In this document: positions 51,761 through 60,975 of the stretch, in pieces | How positions within the stretch are numbered: the first letter of the stretch is position 1 | Layout: each line of letters begins with the position of its first letter | Origin: Lacrimispora amygdalina | Lineage (GTDB): Bacteria; Bacillota; Clostridia; Lachnospirales; Lachnospiraceae | NCBI RefSeq assembly: GCF_900205965.1 | Contig: NZ_OAOF01000019.1 | Span: forward strand, 1 to 64,000 | Direction: 5' to 3' | Length of the DNA stretch: 64,000 bases | Made by a program: the position numbers and the translations under genes | The notes under the pieces: model-generated | Seen by the model: only the letters and a program-made list of their open reading frames with translations | Database searches by the model: none | Told to the model about the DNA's origin: nothing

Positions 51761-52618
51761 TTATTGACCGACTAATTGATCCAGGGATTTAAACTGATAA
51801 CCCAGCTCTTCCCATTTGGTCAGGAGCTCATCAAGTATTTGTGCATTCGTACTGGAAGTACTGTGCAATAGCACAATGGCTCCGGGGTGAATCCGCCCTA
51901 AAAGCTTTTTAAAGGCCTCTTCCTTGGTAGGCTGTTTATCCTGATACCAGTCCACATAGGCAAGACTCCAGAAAAAAGTTTTATATCCCATCTCATTTGC
52001 CATCTGTAAGTTAGATTCACTGTATTTGCCCTGAGGCGGACGATAATATTTTTTCATCTGCTGCCCTGTGGTTTGTTCAAACAATGTTTCTAAGTCACCC
52101 AGCTCTTTTTCAAAGGATTCCTTCGAACTCATCTTGGACATATCCGGGTGATGAAACGTATGGTTGCCTACCGTGTGTCCTTCCGCTATCATCCGTTTAA
52201 CCAGATCTGGTGCAGTTTCTATGTAGTTGCCGACAACAAAAAAGGTGGCAGGTGCATGGTGCTTTTTTAATGCATCCAGAATTGCAGCAGTATTCCCGTT
52301 TTCGTAGCCGGCATCGAAGGTTAAATATAAAACCTTATCCTTGGTTTTATCTGCATAGTAAGCATTAAACTGTTTTAAGTAATCCATGGTAGCATTGGCT
52401 ACCGGTGGCTGCCCTTCCTGCTGGAAGCTTAATCCCCAGTTTCCCTCTGCAGCAGCTTCTACAGCACGATGATGCCCGGTAAGCATAGCTCCCATTCGCC
52501 CGGCATAAAAGGCGCAGAACAGGAACAGAAATATCTTCAGGGCGTTCTTTCCCTTTTCAGGTGAAACGGAAATTGTTCTGATTTTATCGGCCAGTCTTAA
52601 TCGGTTGAACCATTTCAT
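51761..52618 (-). CDS. Polysaccharide deacetylase, PdaA-like
   Basis: Membrane-anchored carbohydrate esterase 4 protein of 285 residues. A transmembrane segment lies near residues 29-47. NodB motifs are LTFDAGYENGN, HTVGNHTFHHPD and YYRPPQGKYS. It resembles PdaA, which deacetylates N-acetylmuramic acid so that the muramic delta-lactam of spore cortex can form, hinting at a spore-forming host. No sporulation promoter was identified. Confidence 0.88.
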   Translation of the reverse strand: MKWFNRLRLADKIRTISVSPEKGKNALKIFLFLFCAFYAGRMGAMLTGHHRAVEAAAEGNWGLSFQQEGQPPVANATMDYLKQFNAYYADKTKDKVLYLTFDAGYENGNTAAILDALKKHHAPATFFVVGNYIETAPDLVKRMIAEGHTVGNHTFHHPDMSKMSSKESFEKELGDLETLFEQTTGQQMKKYYRPPQGKYSESNLQMANEMGYKTFFWSLAYVDWYQDKQPTKEEAFKKLLGRIHPGAIVLLHSTSSTNAQILDELLTKWEELGYQFKSLDQLVGQ

Positions 52619-52684
52619 AGTAAAACTCCGTTATGTACGTTTGTTTCAATATATGACAGAGTTTCGGAAATATATGCGGAAGGA

Positions 52685-53014
52685 TTATTGTTCAGACCAT
52701 TTCTCTCCCCAGATTTTCATCTGATTGACCACGTTTTGTAAATCCATGCCTTTCTCTGTCAGGGTGTAATTAACTGCTGGCGGTATGGTTGGGATGACTT
52801 CTCTTGTTAAAATACCATGAGATTCTAACAGACGCAGACAGGCAGTCAGAGTTTTGGGACTGATCCCGTGTAAATTCATTCTAAGTTCTCCGAAACGTTT
52901 TGTGCCTGAGAAAAGATTTTTTACAATAAGAAAGGACCATTTCCCCCCAATGATGTTAAACATTTTTTCAACATGACATTCCAGGGTTTTGGGTTTTATT
53001 TCTTTATTCTTCAT
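52685..53014 (-). CDS. HxlR-family regulator
   Basis: Winged-helix regulator of 109 residues. It has CHVEKMFNIIGGKWSFLIVK, LRMNLHGISPKTLTACLRLL and TLTEKGMDLQNVV. The single N-terminal Cys of the family, used for thiol or aldehyde sensing in some members, is present (LECHVEK). The ATG at 53014 has AAGGAAG upstream; an earlier ATG at 53041 has none. It is divergent from the phzF-like gene, with shared half-sites between them. Confidence 0.88.
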   Translation of the reverse strand: MKNKEIKPKTLECHVEKMFNIIGGKWSFLIVKNLFSGTKRFGELRMNLHGISPKTLTACLRLLESHGILTREVIPTIPPAVNYTLTEKGMDLQNVVNQMKIWGEKWSEQ

Positions 53015-53050
53015 GATTTTTTCTTCCTTGCTATTATTCATTTGATAGTT

Positions 53051-53113
53051 AGTATCTTTTGTGTAATTATATAACGAAAATGTAATTACTTGTCAAGATA
53101 AACAAAAGATATT
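53051..53113. promoter_or_regulatory. Inverted half-sites between the HxlR and PhzF genes
   Basis: AGTATCTTTTGT (53051-53062) is repeated in inverse as ACAAAAGATATT (53102-53113), 11 of 12 positions matching. They flank the divergent promoters. These are candidate HxlR sites. Confidence 0.55.
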
Positions 53114-53146
53114 AAGATGAAGAGACAAAAAACAGGAGGATTTATC

Positions 53147-54049
53147 ATGAAAAAATCATATCGGATCTATCAGGTAGATTCATTTACACGGGAGAGATTT
53201 ACAGGAAATCCCGCAGGAGTGGTGGCCAATGCTGACGGTTTAAGTGACAGTATGATGCTTAAAATGGCAAGGGAGTTAAATAATTCCGAGACAGCATTTA
53301 TTTTTTCCGGATCAGAAGGGGAGTATGATGTTCATGTCCGTTTTTTCACACCGCTGTGCGAAGTACCTGTCTGTGGTCATGCCACAATCGCAGCCCATTA
53401 TATCAGAGCGTTAGAAAGAGGGCTGACATCCGGGGTGGTTATCCAGAAAACCGGGGCAGGAATTCTTCCTGTTGAAATCTGGTCTGAAAATGAAGATTAC
53501 ACCATCACCATGACACAGGGAGAGGTGAAGGTCGGAGATCCGCTGCCTTTACCCGTTCAGATGGAGATACTGGCAGCTCTGGGGATTCCGGCAGAAAAAC
53601 AGAGAAAGGATTGCCCAATTGCCATAGCATCAACCGGTCATTCCAAAGTAATGATTGGCATCACAGAGCCAAACCTGCTTCATCAATTAAAACCGGACCT
53701 TGCAAAGCTCACAGAAATCAGCTTTCGAACCGGCTGCAATGGATACTATGTATTTACACTTCACCCAGATGAACCCATTCTTGTTCATGGAAGAATGTTC
53801 GCGCCGGCCATTGGAATTGCAGAAGACCCTGTGACGGGAAATGCCAATGGACCTTTAGGGGCTTACTTCATTACGTACGGACTGTTTGGTAAAGAGAAAG
53901 AGGAATTTGCGTTTGAAGCGGTACAGGGGGAAGCCATCGGGCGTATGGGAAAGATTGGAGTTAAGGTATTAATCGCACAGGGAAAGCCGGTAAAAGTAAA
54001 AATTACAGGCAGAGCAGTGATTGTCTTCTCAACAGAATTGGAATTATAA
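53147..54049 (+). CDS. PhzF-family isomerase
   Basis: Enzyme of 300 residues of the PhzF/DAP-epimerase fold. It begins SYRIYQVDSFTRERFTGNPA, with AGVV, MARELNNSETAFI (catalytic Glu), VPVCGHATIAAHY and EDPVTGNANGPLGAY. No phenazine genes are nearby, so it is one of the many PhzF-like proteins of unknown substrate. The ATG at 53147 has AGGAGG 9 nt upstream; the ATG at 53117 has none. Confidence 0.9.
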   Translation: MKKSYRIYQVDSFTRERFTGNPAGVVANADGLSDSMMLKMARELNNSETAFIFSGSEGEYDVHVRFFTPLCEVPVCGHATIAAHYIRALERGLTSGVVIQKTGAGILPVEIWSENEDYTITMTQGEVKVGDPLPLPVQMEILAALGIPAEKQRKDCPIAIASTGHSKVMIGITEPNLLHQLKPDLAKLTEISFRTGCNGYYVFTLHPDEPILVHGRMFAPAIGIAEDPVTGNANGPLGAYFITYGLFGKEKEEFAFEAVQGEAIGRMGKIGVKVLIAQGKPVKVKITGRAVIVFSTELEL

Positions 54050-54054
54050 CAAAA

Positions 54055-54100
54055 AAAGGATTTTTATCCGGCGGTTACCCCGACCAGGTAAAAATCCTTT
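54055..54100. terminator. Bidirectional terminator between the phzF-like and arcC genes
   Basis: AAAGGATTTTTA (54055-54066) pairs perfectly with TAAAAATCCTTT (54089-54100). Confidence 0.85.
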
Positions 54101-54106
54101 CTGTCT

Positions 54107-55045
54107 TTATTCTTCCGTTATGACTGTACCGGCTTTTCCGATCAGACTTTCCTCTGCTTTTTCAAGGGAAGTAATGACCGCTTTCCGATTCCTGCCGTGC
54201 TGAATGAAATCTAAGGATGCCTCAATTTTTGGAAGCATAGAGGAGGATTCAAACTGATTGTCTTCTATATATGATGCAGCTTCCGCTCTGTTCATCTGAC
54301 CGATGGGTTTTTCTTCCGGCTTGCCGAAGTTTAGGGTTACGTTATCCACGTTTGTTAATATCATGAGCACATCAGCATCGATTTCTTTCGCCAGAAGTCC
54401 TGCAGCTCTGTCCTTCTCAATCACAGCACTGGCACCTTTTAAGTAGCAGCCCTGCTCCATGACAGGGATCCCGCCGCCTCCGCAGGCGATTACAATCTGA
54501 TCTGCATCCATAACTGCCTTTATAATATCAATCTCAACGATGGAAACCGGTTTTGGAGAAGCAACAACTCTGCGGAATCCTTTACTCGGAACCTCTTCTA
54601 CAAAGTTTCCCTTTTCCTCTTCTTCCTTTGCTTCCTCCGCTGTCATGAAACGGCCGATGGGTTTCATGGGTGTGTAGAAAGCCTCATCATAGGGGTTTAC
54701 CATCATCTGGGTTAAAATGGTAGCTACGGATTTATAGATCCCCCTGGTCATAAGTTCTGCACGGATACCATTTTGCAGATCATAGCCGATATAGCCCTGA
54801 CTCATGGCAGAACAGACTGACATGGGAGCGGAGGTGTAACCATCATGCTGTTTTCCAAATTCATTCATTGCAGTATGGATCATTCCTACCTGTGGGGCAT
54901 TGCTGTGAGTAACAGCTACCTGCCAGCCGGACTGAATAAAATCTGCAATTACTTTGGAAGTTTTGGCTACTGCAGTTTTCTGTTCCGGAAGGTTCGTTCC
55001 CAAAGCATGGTGTCCCAAAGCTATCACAATACGTTTTTTAGCCAT
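54107..55045 (-). CDS. arcC: Carbamate kinase
   Basis: Enzyme of 312 residues that makes ATP from carbamoyl phosphate and ADP. Family motifs are VIALGHHALGTNLPEQ, VTHSNAPQVG, VIACGGGGIPVM and ADVLMILTNVDNV. It contains GHHALG where most carbamate kinases have GGNALG. The ATG at 55045 has GAGGAA upstream. It is alone: neither arginine deiminase nor ornithine carbamoyltransferase is adjacent, so its carbamoyl phosphate source is elsewhere. Confidence 0.92.
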   Translation of the reverse strand: MAKKRIVIALGHHALGTNLPEQKTAVAKTSKVIADFIQSGWQVAVTHSNAPQVGMIHTAMNEFGKQHDGYTSAPMSVCSAMSQGYIGYDLQNGIRAELMTRGIYKSVATILTQMMVNPYDEAFYTPMKPIGRFMTAEEAKEEEEKGNFVEEVPSKGFRRVVASPKPVSIVEIDIIKAVMDADQIVIACGGGGIPVMEQGCYLKGASAVIEKDRAAGLLAKEIDADVLMILTNVDNVTLNFGKPEEKPIGQMNRAEAASYIEDNQFESSSMLPKIEASLDFIQHGRNRKAVITSLEKAEESLIGKAGTVITEE

Positions 55046-55257
55046 ATCATTTCCTCTCAGTTTCATGTATTTTAGTCAAAAATTATAGAAATATTATAGT
55101 ATCAGGAGAGGAAAAAAGCAACCGCTTTCGGACAACTGGGGGTTTGAGAAAAGATTTCAATAGAATTTAGAAATAATTTTAAAAAAATTAAGTGGATATC
55201 CTGAAAACTGATGGTATAATGTTTAAGAAGATACAGAAAATGAAAGGAGTGGTACGT

Positions 55258-56010
55258 ATGACAGGAATTATTTTGCATCTGCTTCTTCCCTTATTTACCT
55301 ACACGCTGACTACTACTTTCCTGTATCTGGCGGTTCCCATTGAACCTCTTTTAGCTACGGGATTATCTGCAGCACTTAACATTCCGGTTTTGCTGTGGAT
55401 TTACTTCTATGATCAGAAAAGAAGAGGATATTCCCCGTCAGAGAGCCGAAAACCCGGAAGTGGTCTTATATTTATCTTTCTGCTTGGAGCCTCTCTTTGT
55501 ATTCTGGGAAATTCGATCGTGGAACTCATGGGACTGACCAGAATATCGAAGGCGTATCAGGAAGCGGCGAATGCCCTGTATACTCCTCCGATTGTGATTC
55601 AGCTTGCGGCATCCGGTTTCATCATTCCGGCAGCAGAGGAGCTGATTTTCAGGGGGATGATATTTGCTTCCCTGCGGGATAAGTTCTCTTTTGGACTATC
55701 GGCAGTGGTATCAGCCGGATTATTCGGACTTTACCACGGAAATCTTCCCCAGGGAGTTTATGCATTTTTAATCGGTCTTACGGCAGCATGGCTTTATGAA
55801 AGAACGAAAGCTTTGCTGGCGCCATGCATGCTTCACATCTCGGCGAATCTATTTTCTCTTTTCATAACGAACACGAAGCTGTCTGATTTTCTGTTTCAAA
55901 GAGAACATGCTGTAGTGACTGCAGCTGTTATAGCTGCGGCAGTCGTTGTGACTGCAATCTGTTTTGTCCGGATTTATAGGAAAAATAACCTAAAGGAGGA
56001 TATTGTGTGA
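55258..56010 (+). CDS. CPBP-family intramembrane protease
   Basis: Membrane protein of 250 residues with about eight hydrophobic segments and the CPBP motifs: EELIFRGMIFASLRDKF (EExxxR) and FGLYHGNLPQGVYAF, and ISANLFSLF (third motif). Substrate unknown; relatives process prenylated proteins or bacteriocins. The ATG at 55258 has AAAGGAG 8 nt upstream. A TATAAT at 55215-55220 may be its -10. It overlaps the next gene by 4 nt. Confidence 0.88.
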   Translation: MTGIILHLLLPLFTYTLTTTFLYLAVPIEPLLATGLSAALNIPVLLWIYFYDQKRRGYSPSESRKPGSGLIFIFLLGASLCILGNSIVELMGLTRISKAYQEAANALYTPPIVIQLAASGFIIPAAEELIFRGMIFASLRDKFSFGLSAVVSAGLFGLYHGNLPQGVYAFLIGLTAAWLYERTKALLAPCMLHISANLFSLFITNTKLSDFLFQREHAVVTAAVIAAAVVVTAICFVRIYRKNNLKEDIV

Positions 56011-57026
56011 AACTCTTATCTGTAGCAATTCCATGTTATAATTCAGAATCCTATATGAGGCACTGCATCGATTCCCTGCTGCCAGGTGGAGAAGAAGTAG
56101 AGATTCTTATCGTAGATGACGGTTCTACAAAAGACCGTACAGCTGAAATTGCAGATGAATATGAACGGAATTATCCTGGCATCTGCAGGGCGATTCATCA
56201 GGAGAATGGCGGACATGGAGAAGCGGTGAATGCAGGATTAAGAAATGCAACCGGAATTTATTTTAAGGTAGTGGACAGCGACGACTGGGTGGATGAATCT
56301 GCTTATATGGAAATTCTCAACACGCTCAGGCGCTTTGTCTTTGGAGAGAAGACGCTTGATATGCTGGTGAGCAATTTTGTCTATGAAAAACAGGGTTCAA
56401 AGCGGAAAAAAGTCATGAATTACCGGACCGCACTTCCGGAGAATGAGCTGATTGACTGGGATGATGTAAAGGTTTTTGTGCTGGGGCAGTACATTCTCAT
56501 GCACTCTGTAATCTACCGGACTGAGCTGCTTAAGCAGTGCGGCCTGGAATTACCGAAACATACATTCTATGTAGATAATATATTTGTTTACCAGCCGCTT
56601 CCCCATGTAAAAACAATGTATTATCTGAATGTAAACTTTTACCGTTATTTTATAGGCAGGGATGATCAGTCTGTCAATGAACAGGTTATGATCGGGCGTA
56701 TTGACCAGCAGATCCGGGTGACAAAGCTGATGCTATCCTATTATGATGTAACGAAGATAAAACAGCGCAAACTTCGCCGTTACATGGTGAGGTATTTAGA
56801 GATAATGATGGTTATTACCTCAATTCTTGCCATTAAGTCCGGAACAGAGGAAAATATGGAGAAAAAGGAAGAATTGTGGCAGAGTCTGAGAAAGCAGAAT
56901 TTAAAGCTTTATCTAAGACTGCGTTACGGATTCCTGGGACAAGGAGTAAATCTGCCTGGGAAAGGCGGAATGAAATTCCCCATCGCCATTTATAAAATGA
57001 CCCAGAAATTCTTTGGATTTAATTAG
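56007..57026 (+). CDS. Glycosyltransferase family 2
   Basis: GT-A fold transferase of 339 residues. It has SVAIPCYNSESYMRHCIDSL, ILIVDDGSTKDRTAEIAD, QENGGHGEAVNAGLRNATG and the DxD motif in VVDSDDWVDE. The rest is a C-terminal helical region with no transmembrane segment. It overlaps the protease gene at GTGTGA and uses a GTG start with AAAGGAGG upstream. Acceptor unknown. Confidence 0.9.
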   Translation: MKLLSVAIPCYNSESYMRHCIDSLLPGGEEVEILIVDDGSTKDRTAEIADEYERNYPGICRAIHQENGGHGEAVNAGLRNATGIYFKVVDSDDWVDESAYMEILNTLRRFVFGEKTLDMLVSNFVYEKQGSKRKKVMNYRTALPENELIDWDDVKVFVLGQYILMHSVIYRTELLKQCGLELPKHTFYVDNIFVYQPLPHVKTMYYLNVNFYRYFIGRDDQSVNEQVMIGRIDQQIRVTKLMLSYYDVTKIKQRKLRRYMVRYLEIMMVITSILAIKSGTEENMEKKEELWQSLRKQNLKLYLRLRYGFLGQGVNLPGKGGMKFPIAIYKMTQKFFGFN

Positions 57027-57036
57027 AGTGGGATCT

Positions 57037-57073
57037 AAAAAGGCCTTCCCGGCAGGTGGGAAAGCCTTTTTTT
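57037..57073. terminator. Terminator between the GT2 and PAP2 genes
   Basis: AAAAGGCCTTCCC (57038-57050) pairs with GGGAAAGCCTTTT (57058-57070) with one mismatch, followed by T residues; converging genes share it. Confidence 0.8.
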
Positions 57074-57734
57074 AACTGATCGCTTTTTCGGAAACCTTTT
57101 TCCTCTTTGGTACAAGAGAATCGCTATAAACAAACTGATACATAATATATGCCATGGCAATGGAACCGAGTCCGTCAAAAGCGGAATGCTGCTTTAAGAA
57201 TACAGTTGCAAGGCAGATTAAAATCATTAAAAGGAAGGATCCTGCACGTAACAAATTGTTGTTCTGCAAGCGCTGGCTGCGGCAGACCGCAATGTGTACA
57301 CAGATGGAATTGTAAACGTGTATACTAGGAAATACGTTGGTACAGGTATCTGCAGCGTAGAGTCCCTTTACGATGGAAGAAAAAATATTCTTACCCGGAT
57401 CAATGTAAGGCCTGAAATCCGTTCCATTGGGAAAAACGGTGCAGATCACCAGACTGATGGTCATTCCGGTGAAAAGCATTGTGCATAGTCTGTAATATTC
57501 TTTAACATCAAAAAAGAAAAAGTAACAGATGGAAATAGCCACATAACCAAACCAAAGAAGGTAAGGAACAATGAAATATTCATTAAAAGGAATATAGTCA
57601 TCAATGGCAATATGCATGATATGGTAGTTGCTGGTCACAGTTTTTTCCAGGTATAAAAACCAGGGTAAATAGACCAAAGCATAACTGAGCAGCCAGGCAT
57701 GCCGGTATTTGGTTAATAGCTGTTTTATATTCAT
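57072..57734 (-). CDS. PAP2-like membrane phosphatase
   Basis: Integral membrane protein of 220 residues with about six helices. The phosphatase motifs are partly visible: NVFPSIHVYNSICVHIAVC (PSxH) and LKQHSAFDGLGSI. The first PAP2 motif (KxxxxxxRP) is not clear. It is probably a phospholipid or undecaprenyl-type phosphatase or transferase. The ATG at 57734 has AAGAAGGG 8 nt upstream. Confidence 0.78.
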   Translation of the reverse strand: MNIKQLLTKYRHAWLLSYALVYLPWFLYLEKTVTSNYHIMHIAIDDYIPFNEYFIVPYLLWFGYVAISICYFFFFDVKEYYRLCTMLFTGMTISLVICTVFPNGTDFRPYIDPGKNIFSSIVKGLYAADTCTNVFPSIHVYNSICVHIAVCRSQRLQNNNLLRAGSFLLMILICLATVFLKQHSAFDGLGSIAMAYIMYQFVYSDSLVPKRKKVSEKAIS

Positions 57735-57956
57735 AAGAAACACCCTTCTTGTCAATTGCGTGGGATAATAGTGATTAACTTTTGAGGATTATATCATACT
57801 CGATTTCACAGTACAATAGTATTTCATAAATGTTAATATTTTATTCAGTAAAGCTTTCAAATCATGTATTTAAATATAATCTTTTTATAAAACTGTTGAT
57901 AGACCGTCCATCTTTGTGTATAGTATATAGGCAGACTTTTGTTTTGAAAGGAATAA

Positions 57957-58439
57957 ATGATGTTACAAAAATATATAATGGTATTTTTAATTTCCATGGT
58001 GCCGCTCATAGAATTAAGAGGAGCGATTCCTTACTCTGCAGTGATGGGACTGCCATTGTTACAGTCCTATTTGATAGCAATCATTGGAAATATGCTTCCG
58101 GTGCCGATTATTTTTCTATTTGCCCGGAAGGTTCTTGAGTGGGGAGGAGATAAGCCGGTAATCGGCGGCTTCTTTACGTGGTGCCTGAAAAAAGGAAAGC
58201 ACGGCGGAGAAAAACTGCAGGCGAAAGCCGGAAGAGGATTGTTTATTGCTCTTTTGCTGTTTGTTGGCATTCCACTTCCGGGTACCGGTGCCTGGACCGG
58301 CACATTGGCAGCCAGCCTGCTTGACATTGATTTTAAATCCAGTGTTTTAGCTGTGATGGGAGGCGTTCTTCTGGCAGGACTTATTATGGGGCTTGCCAGT
58401 GCAGGAATTCTTGGAGCGCTTCAATCCGTTGTATTTTAA
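57957..58439 (+). CDS. Small multidrug export (COG2426) family membrane protein
   Basis: Hydrophobic protein of 160 residues with about four helices. It has VPLIELRGAIPYSAVMGLPL, GNMLPVPIIFLFARKVLEWG and VGIPLPGTGAWTGTLAASLL, the family signature. Transport function is only predicted. GAAAGGAA precedes the ATG. It is followed after 24 nt by the NUDIX gene. Confidence 0.88.
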   Translation: MMLQKYIMVFLISMVPLIELRGAIPYSAVMGLPLLQSYLIAIIGNMLPVPIIFLFARKVLEWGGDKPVIGGFFTWCLKKGKHGGEKLQAKAGRGLFIALLLFVGIPLPGTGAWTGTLAASLLDIDFKSSVLAVMGGVLLAGLIMGLASAGILGALQSVVF

Positions 58440-58463
58440 AAAACTGGTAGGAAGAAGGGCAGA

Positions 58464-59135
58464 ATGGAACGAAAGAATGAAGAAGGGCTGACGGAAAAAG
58501 AGTATCTTTTACAGTACCGTCCGGGAGATTACGAACGCCCGTCCGTAACGGTGGATATGCTGATTTTTGCATGGGACCAGGAGGAGTCGAAGACAGAAAT
58601 CCTTCTCATTAAACGGAAAAACCATCCCTGTATTGGTGAGTGGGCAATTCCAGGAGGATTTGTAAACATGGATGAATCCCTGGAAGACGCCGCAGCCAGG
58701 GAGCTGTTTGAGGAAACCGGGCTGAAGGGAATCTATATGGAACAGCTTTATACCTGGGGAAGTGTAAAAAGAGACCCCAGAACAAGAGTGATTTCCGTTT
58801 CTTACTTAGCGGCTGTTACAAAGGACCAGTTACAGGTTCAGGCAGGTGATGATGCGGGAAAAGCCTGTTGGTTTGAAGTGACAAAAAAGAAGCTTTCAGA
58901 CCTTGAAAACGGCGCGACATATGCGCTTACCATTGAGAATGAAGACGAACATATTTTTATCAGCTACCGGATAACGGAAACCTTTGAACGGGATGGTCTG
59001 ATGTGGAAAAAGGATACAGACATTGAACTTCTTCCTGCAATTGATATGCTGGACCAGGAGAAGCTGGCATTTGACCATGCCGAAATTCTAAATGTTGCCA
59101 TGGACCGGCTGGAAGAGCTGGAAAAAGAGGATTAA
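58464..59135 (+). CDS. NUDIX hydrolase
   Basis: Hydrolase of 223 residues. The full NUDIX box runs from GGFVNMDESLEDAAARE to LFEETGL (GX5EX7REUXEEXGU fulfilled). It resembles the ADP-ribose pyrophosphatase/NrtR group (RPSVTVDMLIFAW, CIGEWAIPGGF), but the C-terminal part has no clear helix-turn-helix, so an enzyme is more likely than a regulator. GAAGAAGGG precedes the ATG. Confidence 0.88.
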   Translation: MERKNEEGLTEKEYLLQYRPGDYERPSVTVDMLIFAWDQEESKTEILLIKRKNHPCIGEWAIPGGFVNMDESLEDAAARELFEETGLKGIYMEQLYTWGSVKRDPRTRVISVSYLAAVTKDQLQVQAGDDAGKACWFEVTKKKLSDLENGATYALTIENEDEHIFISYRITETFERDGLMWKKDTDIELLPAIDMLDQEKLAFDHAEILNVAMDRLEELEKED

Positions 59136-59156
59136 GATAGTGCGTTATACAGTCAG

Positions 59157-59185
59157 TGCATCACTTTCATAAGTGGTGCATTCTT
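59157..59185 (+). terminator. Terminator after the NUDIX gene
   Basis: TGCATCACTT (59157-59166) pairs with AAGTGGTGCA (59171-59180) with one G-T pair, followed by TTCTTT. Confidence 0.75.
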
Positions 59186-59277
59186 TAATTGTAAGAAAAT
59201 TTTAAGCAGCAATGCCTTGCATTTATGATATACTGATAAAAGAAAAATGGGATGAAAGATACAGGAGATAATAGGTT

Positions 59278-60510
59278 ATGACAAAAAAAACATGCAGACT
59301 GATTAGTCTGGTAATTGGCTTTTCCCTTCTCACCTCCAGCATCTGTTATGGAACAGAGATACCGATGGTTCAGCCGTTTCCCGGTTCTGCCGGTACGACA
59401 CAGGCGGCAGACGGGCCAGGCACGGCAAAAAGCGGACAGGCAGAACAGGCAGCGGACAGCCGGAAATCTCCGGAGGCTCCTGCAGCGGTATCTGCAGAGA
59501 CTTCCACAGCGGTTTCTTCACAAACTTCTACAGTAAGTGTACCCCAGATCTCTTCGGAGGGAGCGGTATTAATGGATGCTGATACAGGAGCGCTTCTTTA
59601 TTCAAAGAACAGTGAGACAAGGTATTATCCGGCCAGTATCACCAAACTGATGACGGCTCTTTTAGTGGCAGAACGTACGAATCTGTCAGACACGGTTACC
59701 TTTTCTAAAACTGCCACTACAAACCTGGAGTCAGGAGCGGTAACCCTGAATATGACGGAAGGAGACAGGCTGACAGTGGAGCAGAGTCTTTATGGTCTGA
59801 TGCTTCGCTCTGCCAATGATGTGGCCAATGGTCTTGCTGAGCATGTATCGGGAAGCGTCAGCTCTTTTTCCCAGCTGATGAACGCAAGAGCAAAAGAGCT
59901 TGGCTGCACGAATACGAATTTTGCCAATCCCAACGGACTTAATAATTCCAATCATTATACGACACCCCATGATATGGCATTGATTGCAAGAGCCGCTTTT
60001 CAAAATAATGTGGTAAGAAAGGTCTGCTCTACTGTCCGTTATCAGATTCCGGCCACGAAGAAGGCTGGTGCAAGAACCGTAACCATGGGCCATAAAATGA
60101 TTAATTCTGCAGACTCCCGTTACTACCCCGGTGTGGTCGGCGGAAAGACAGGATATACTTCTCTGGCAGGCAATACCCTGGTTACATATGCGCAGAAGGA
60201 TGGAGTACGTTTCATTGTGGTCATTATGAAAAGTAAATCCACTCATTATAACGATACAAAAGCACTTCTTGATTATGGATTTGCCTTAAAGGGGACAGGC
60301 GGCAGCCATTTAAAAGCCAATGCTTCCTCCGGATGGGTTCAGTCAGAGGGAAGATGGTATTATTATCATACTGACGGAACCATGGCATGCAATGACTGGG
60401 TGAAAACCAATGAGAAGTGGTATTATCTGGGCAGTGACGGTGTTATGCTAAAGGATACGGTAACACCTGATGGATATCGTCTGGATGCCTCAGGTGTCTG
60501 GATTTCATAA
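59278..60510 (+). CDS. D-alanyl-D-alanine carboxypeptidase with C-terminal wall-binding repeats
   Basis: Exported penicillin-binding protein of 410 residues (S11 family, DacF-like). The signal peptide ends near CYGTE, followed by a low-complexity Ala/Ser/Thr linker (about 35-90). Active-site motifs are SITK, SAN and KTG (GKTGYTS). The C-terminus lacks the usual membrane-anchoring helix. It carries two aromatic cell-wall-binding repeats, GWVQSEGRWYYYHTDGTM and DWVKTNEKWYYLGSDGVM, as in choline- or glucan-binding proteins. It trims pentapeptides in the wall. Confidence 0.92.
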   Translation: MTKKTCRLISLVIGFSLLTSSICYGTEIPMVQPFPGSAGTTQAADGPGTAKSGQAEQAADSRKSPEAPAAVSAETSTAVSSQTSTVSVPQISSEGAVLMDADTGALLYSKNSETRYYPASITKLMTALLVAERTNLSDTVTFSKTATTNLESGAVTLNMTEGDRLTVEQSLYGLMLRSANDVANGLAEHVSGSVSSFSQLMNARAKELGCTNTNFANPNGLNNSNHYTTPHDMALIARAAFQNNVVRKVCSTVRYQIPATKKAGARTVTMGHKMINSADSRYYPGVVGGKTGYTSLAGNTLVTYAQKDGVRFIVVIMKSKSTHYNDTKALLDYGFALKGTGGSHLKANASSGWVQSEGRWYYYHTDGTMACNDWVKTNEKWYYLGSDGVMLKDTVTPDGYRLDASGVWIS

Positions 60511-60526
60511 AGAGGACGATACAAGA

Positions 60527-60551
60527 AAAGAGCCGTACGGCTCTTTTTCTA
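60527..60551. terminator. Terminator between dacF-like and XRE genes
   Basis: AAAGAGCC (60527-60534), GTAC, GGCTCTTT (60539-60546) and a T-run; symmetrical, so it can serve both converging genes. Confidence 0.88.
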
Positions 60552-60806
60552 ACGTTCTTTATTTTCCTCTTGGGCAGTATCACAGGACCTTTCTGTAATA
60601 TCGCAGATATCGGTCCGGTATTCCATAATTTCTTCCACGCTGCAGTCTAAAATTCTGCACAGCATGTCAATCGTATGAGTAGATACGAAATTGTTTTTCT
60701 TAAGCCGCCCGATTTGACCGGCGCTGACCTTGCAATATTTGATCAGATGATACTGGCTGACGTTTTTCTTTTTCATGGTTTCCCACAGTCTGTCATAAAC
60801 AATCAT
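60549..60806 (-). CDS. XRE-family helix-turn-helix regulator
   Basis: Small Cro/CI-type DNA-binding protein of 85 residues. The helix-turn-helix is VSQYHLIKYCKVSAGQIGRL, then MLCRILDCSVEEIMEYR. It resembles YozG-like proteins. The tail after residue 65 is acidic. Target unknown. Confidence 0.88.
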   Translation of the reverse strand: MIVYDRLWETMKKKNVSQYHLIKYCKVSAGQIGRLKKNNFVSTHTIDMLCRILDCSVEEIMEYRTDICDITERSCDTAQEENKER

Positions 60807-60975
60807 AGTTAGTCACCTCACACCTTTATTAAACCTTGATTATCCAGTATTGCATATTATCCATAATTGGTTTCTATCATACAGGAAACGTATGTGATTA
60901 TGGAAGCCCCGGACTTGACGGAGACGGACTCTTCATTGTATGATGAAAGGACAGTAAAAAAAGGAATGAGAGAAG

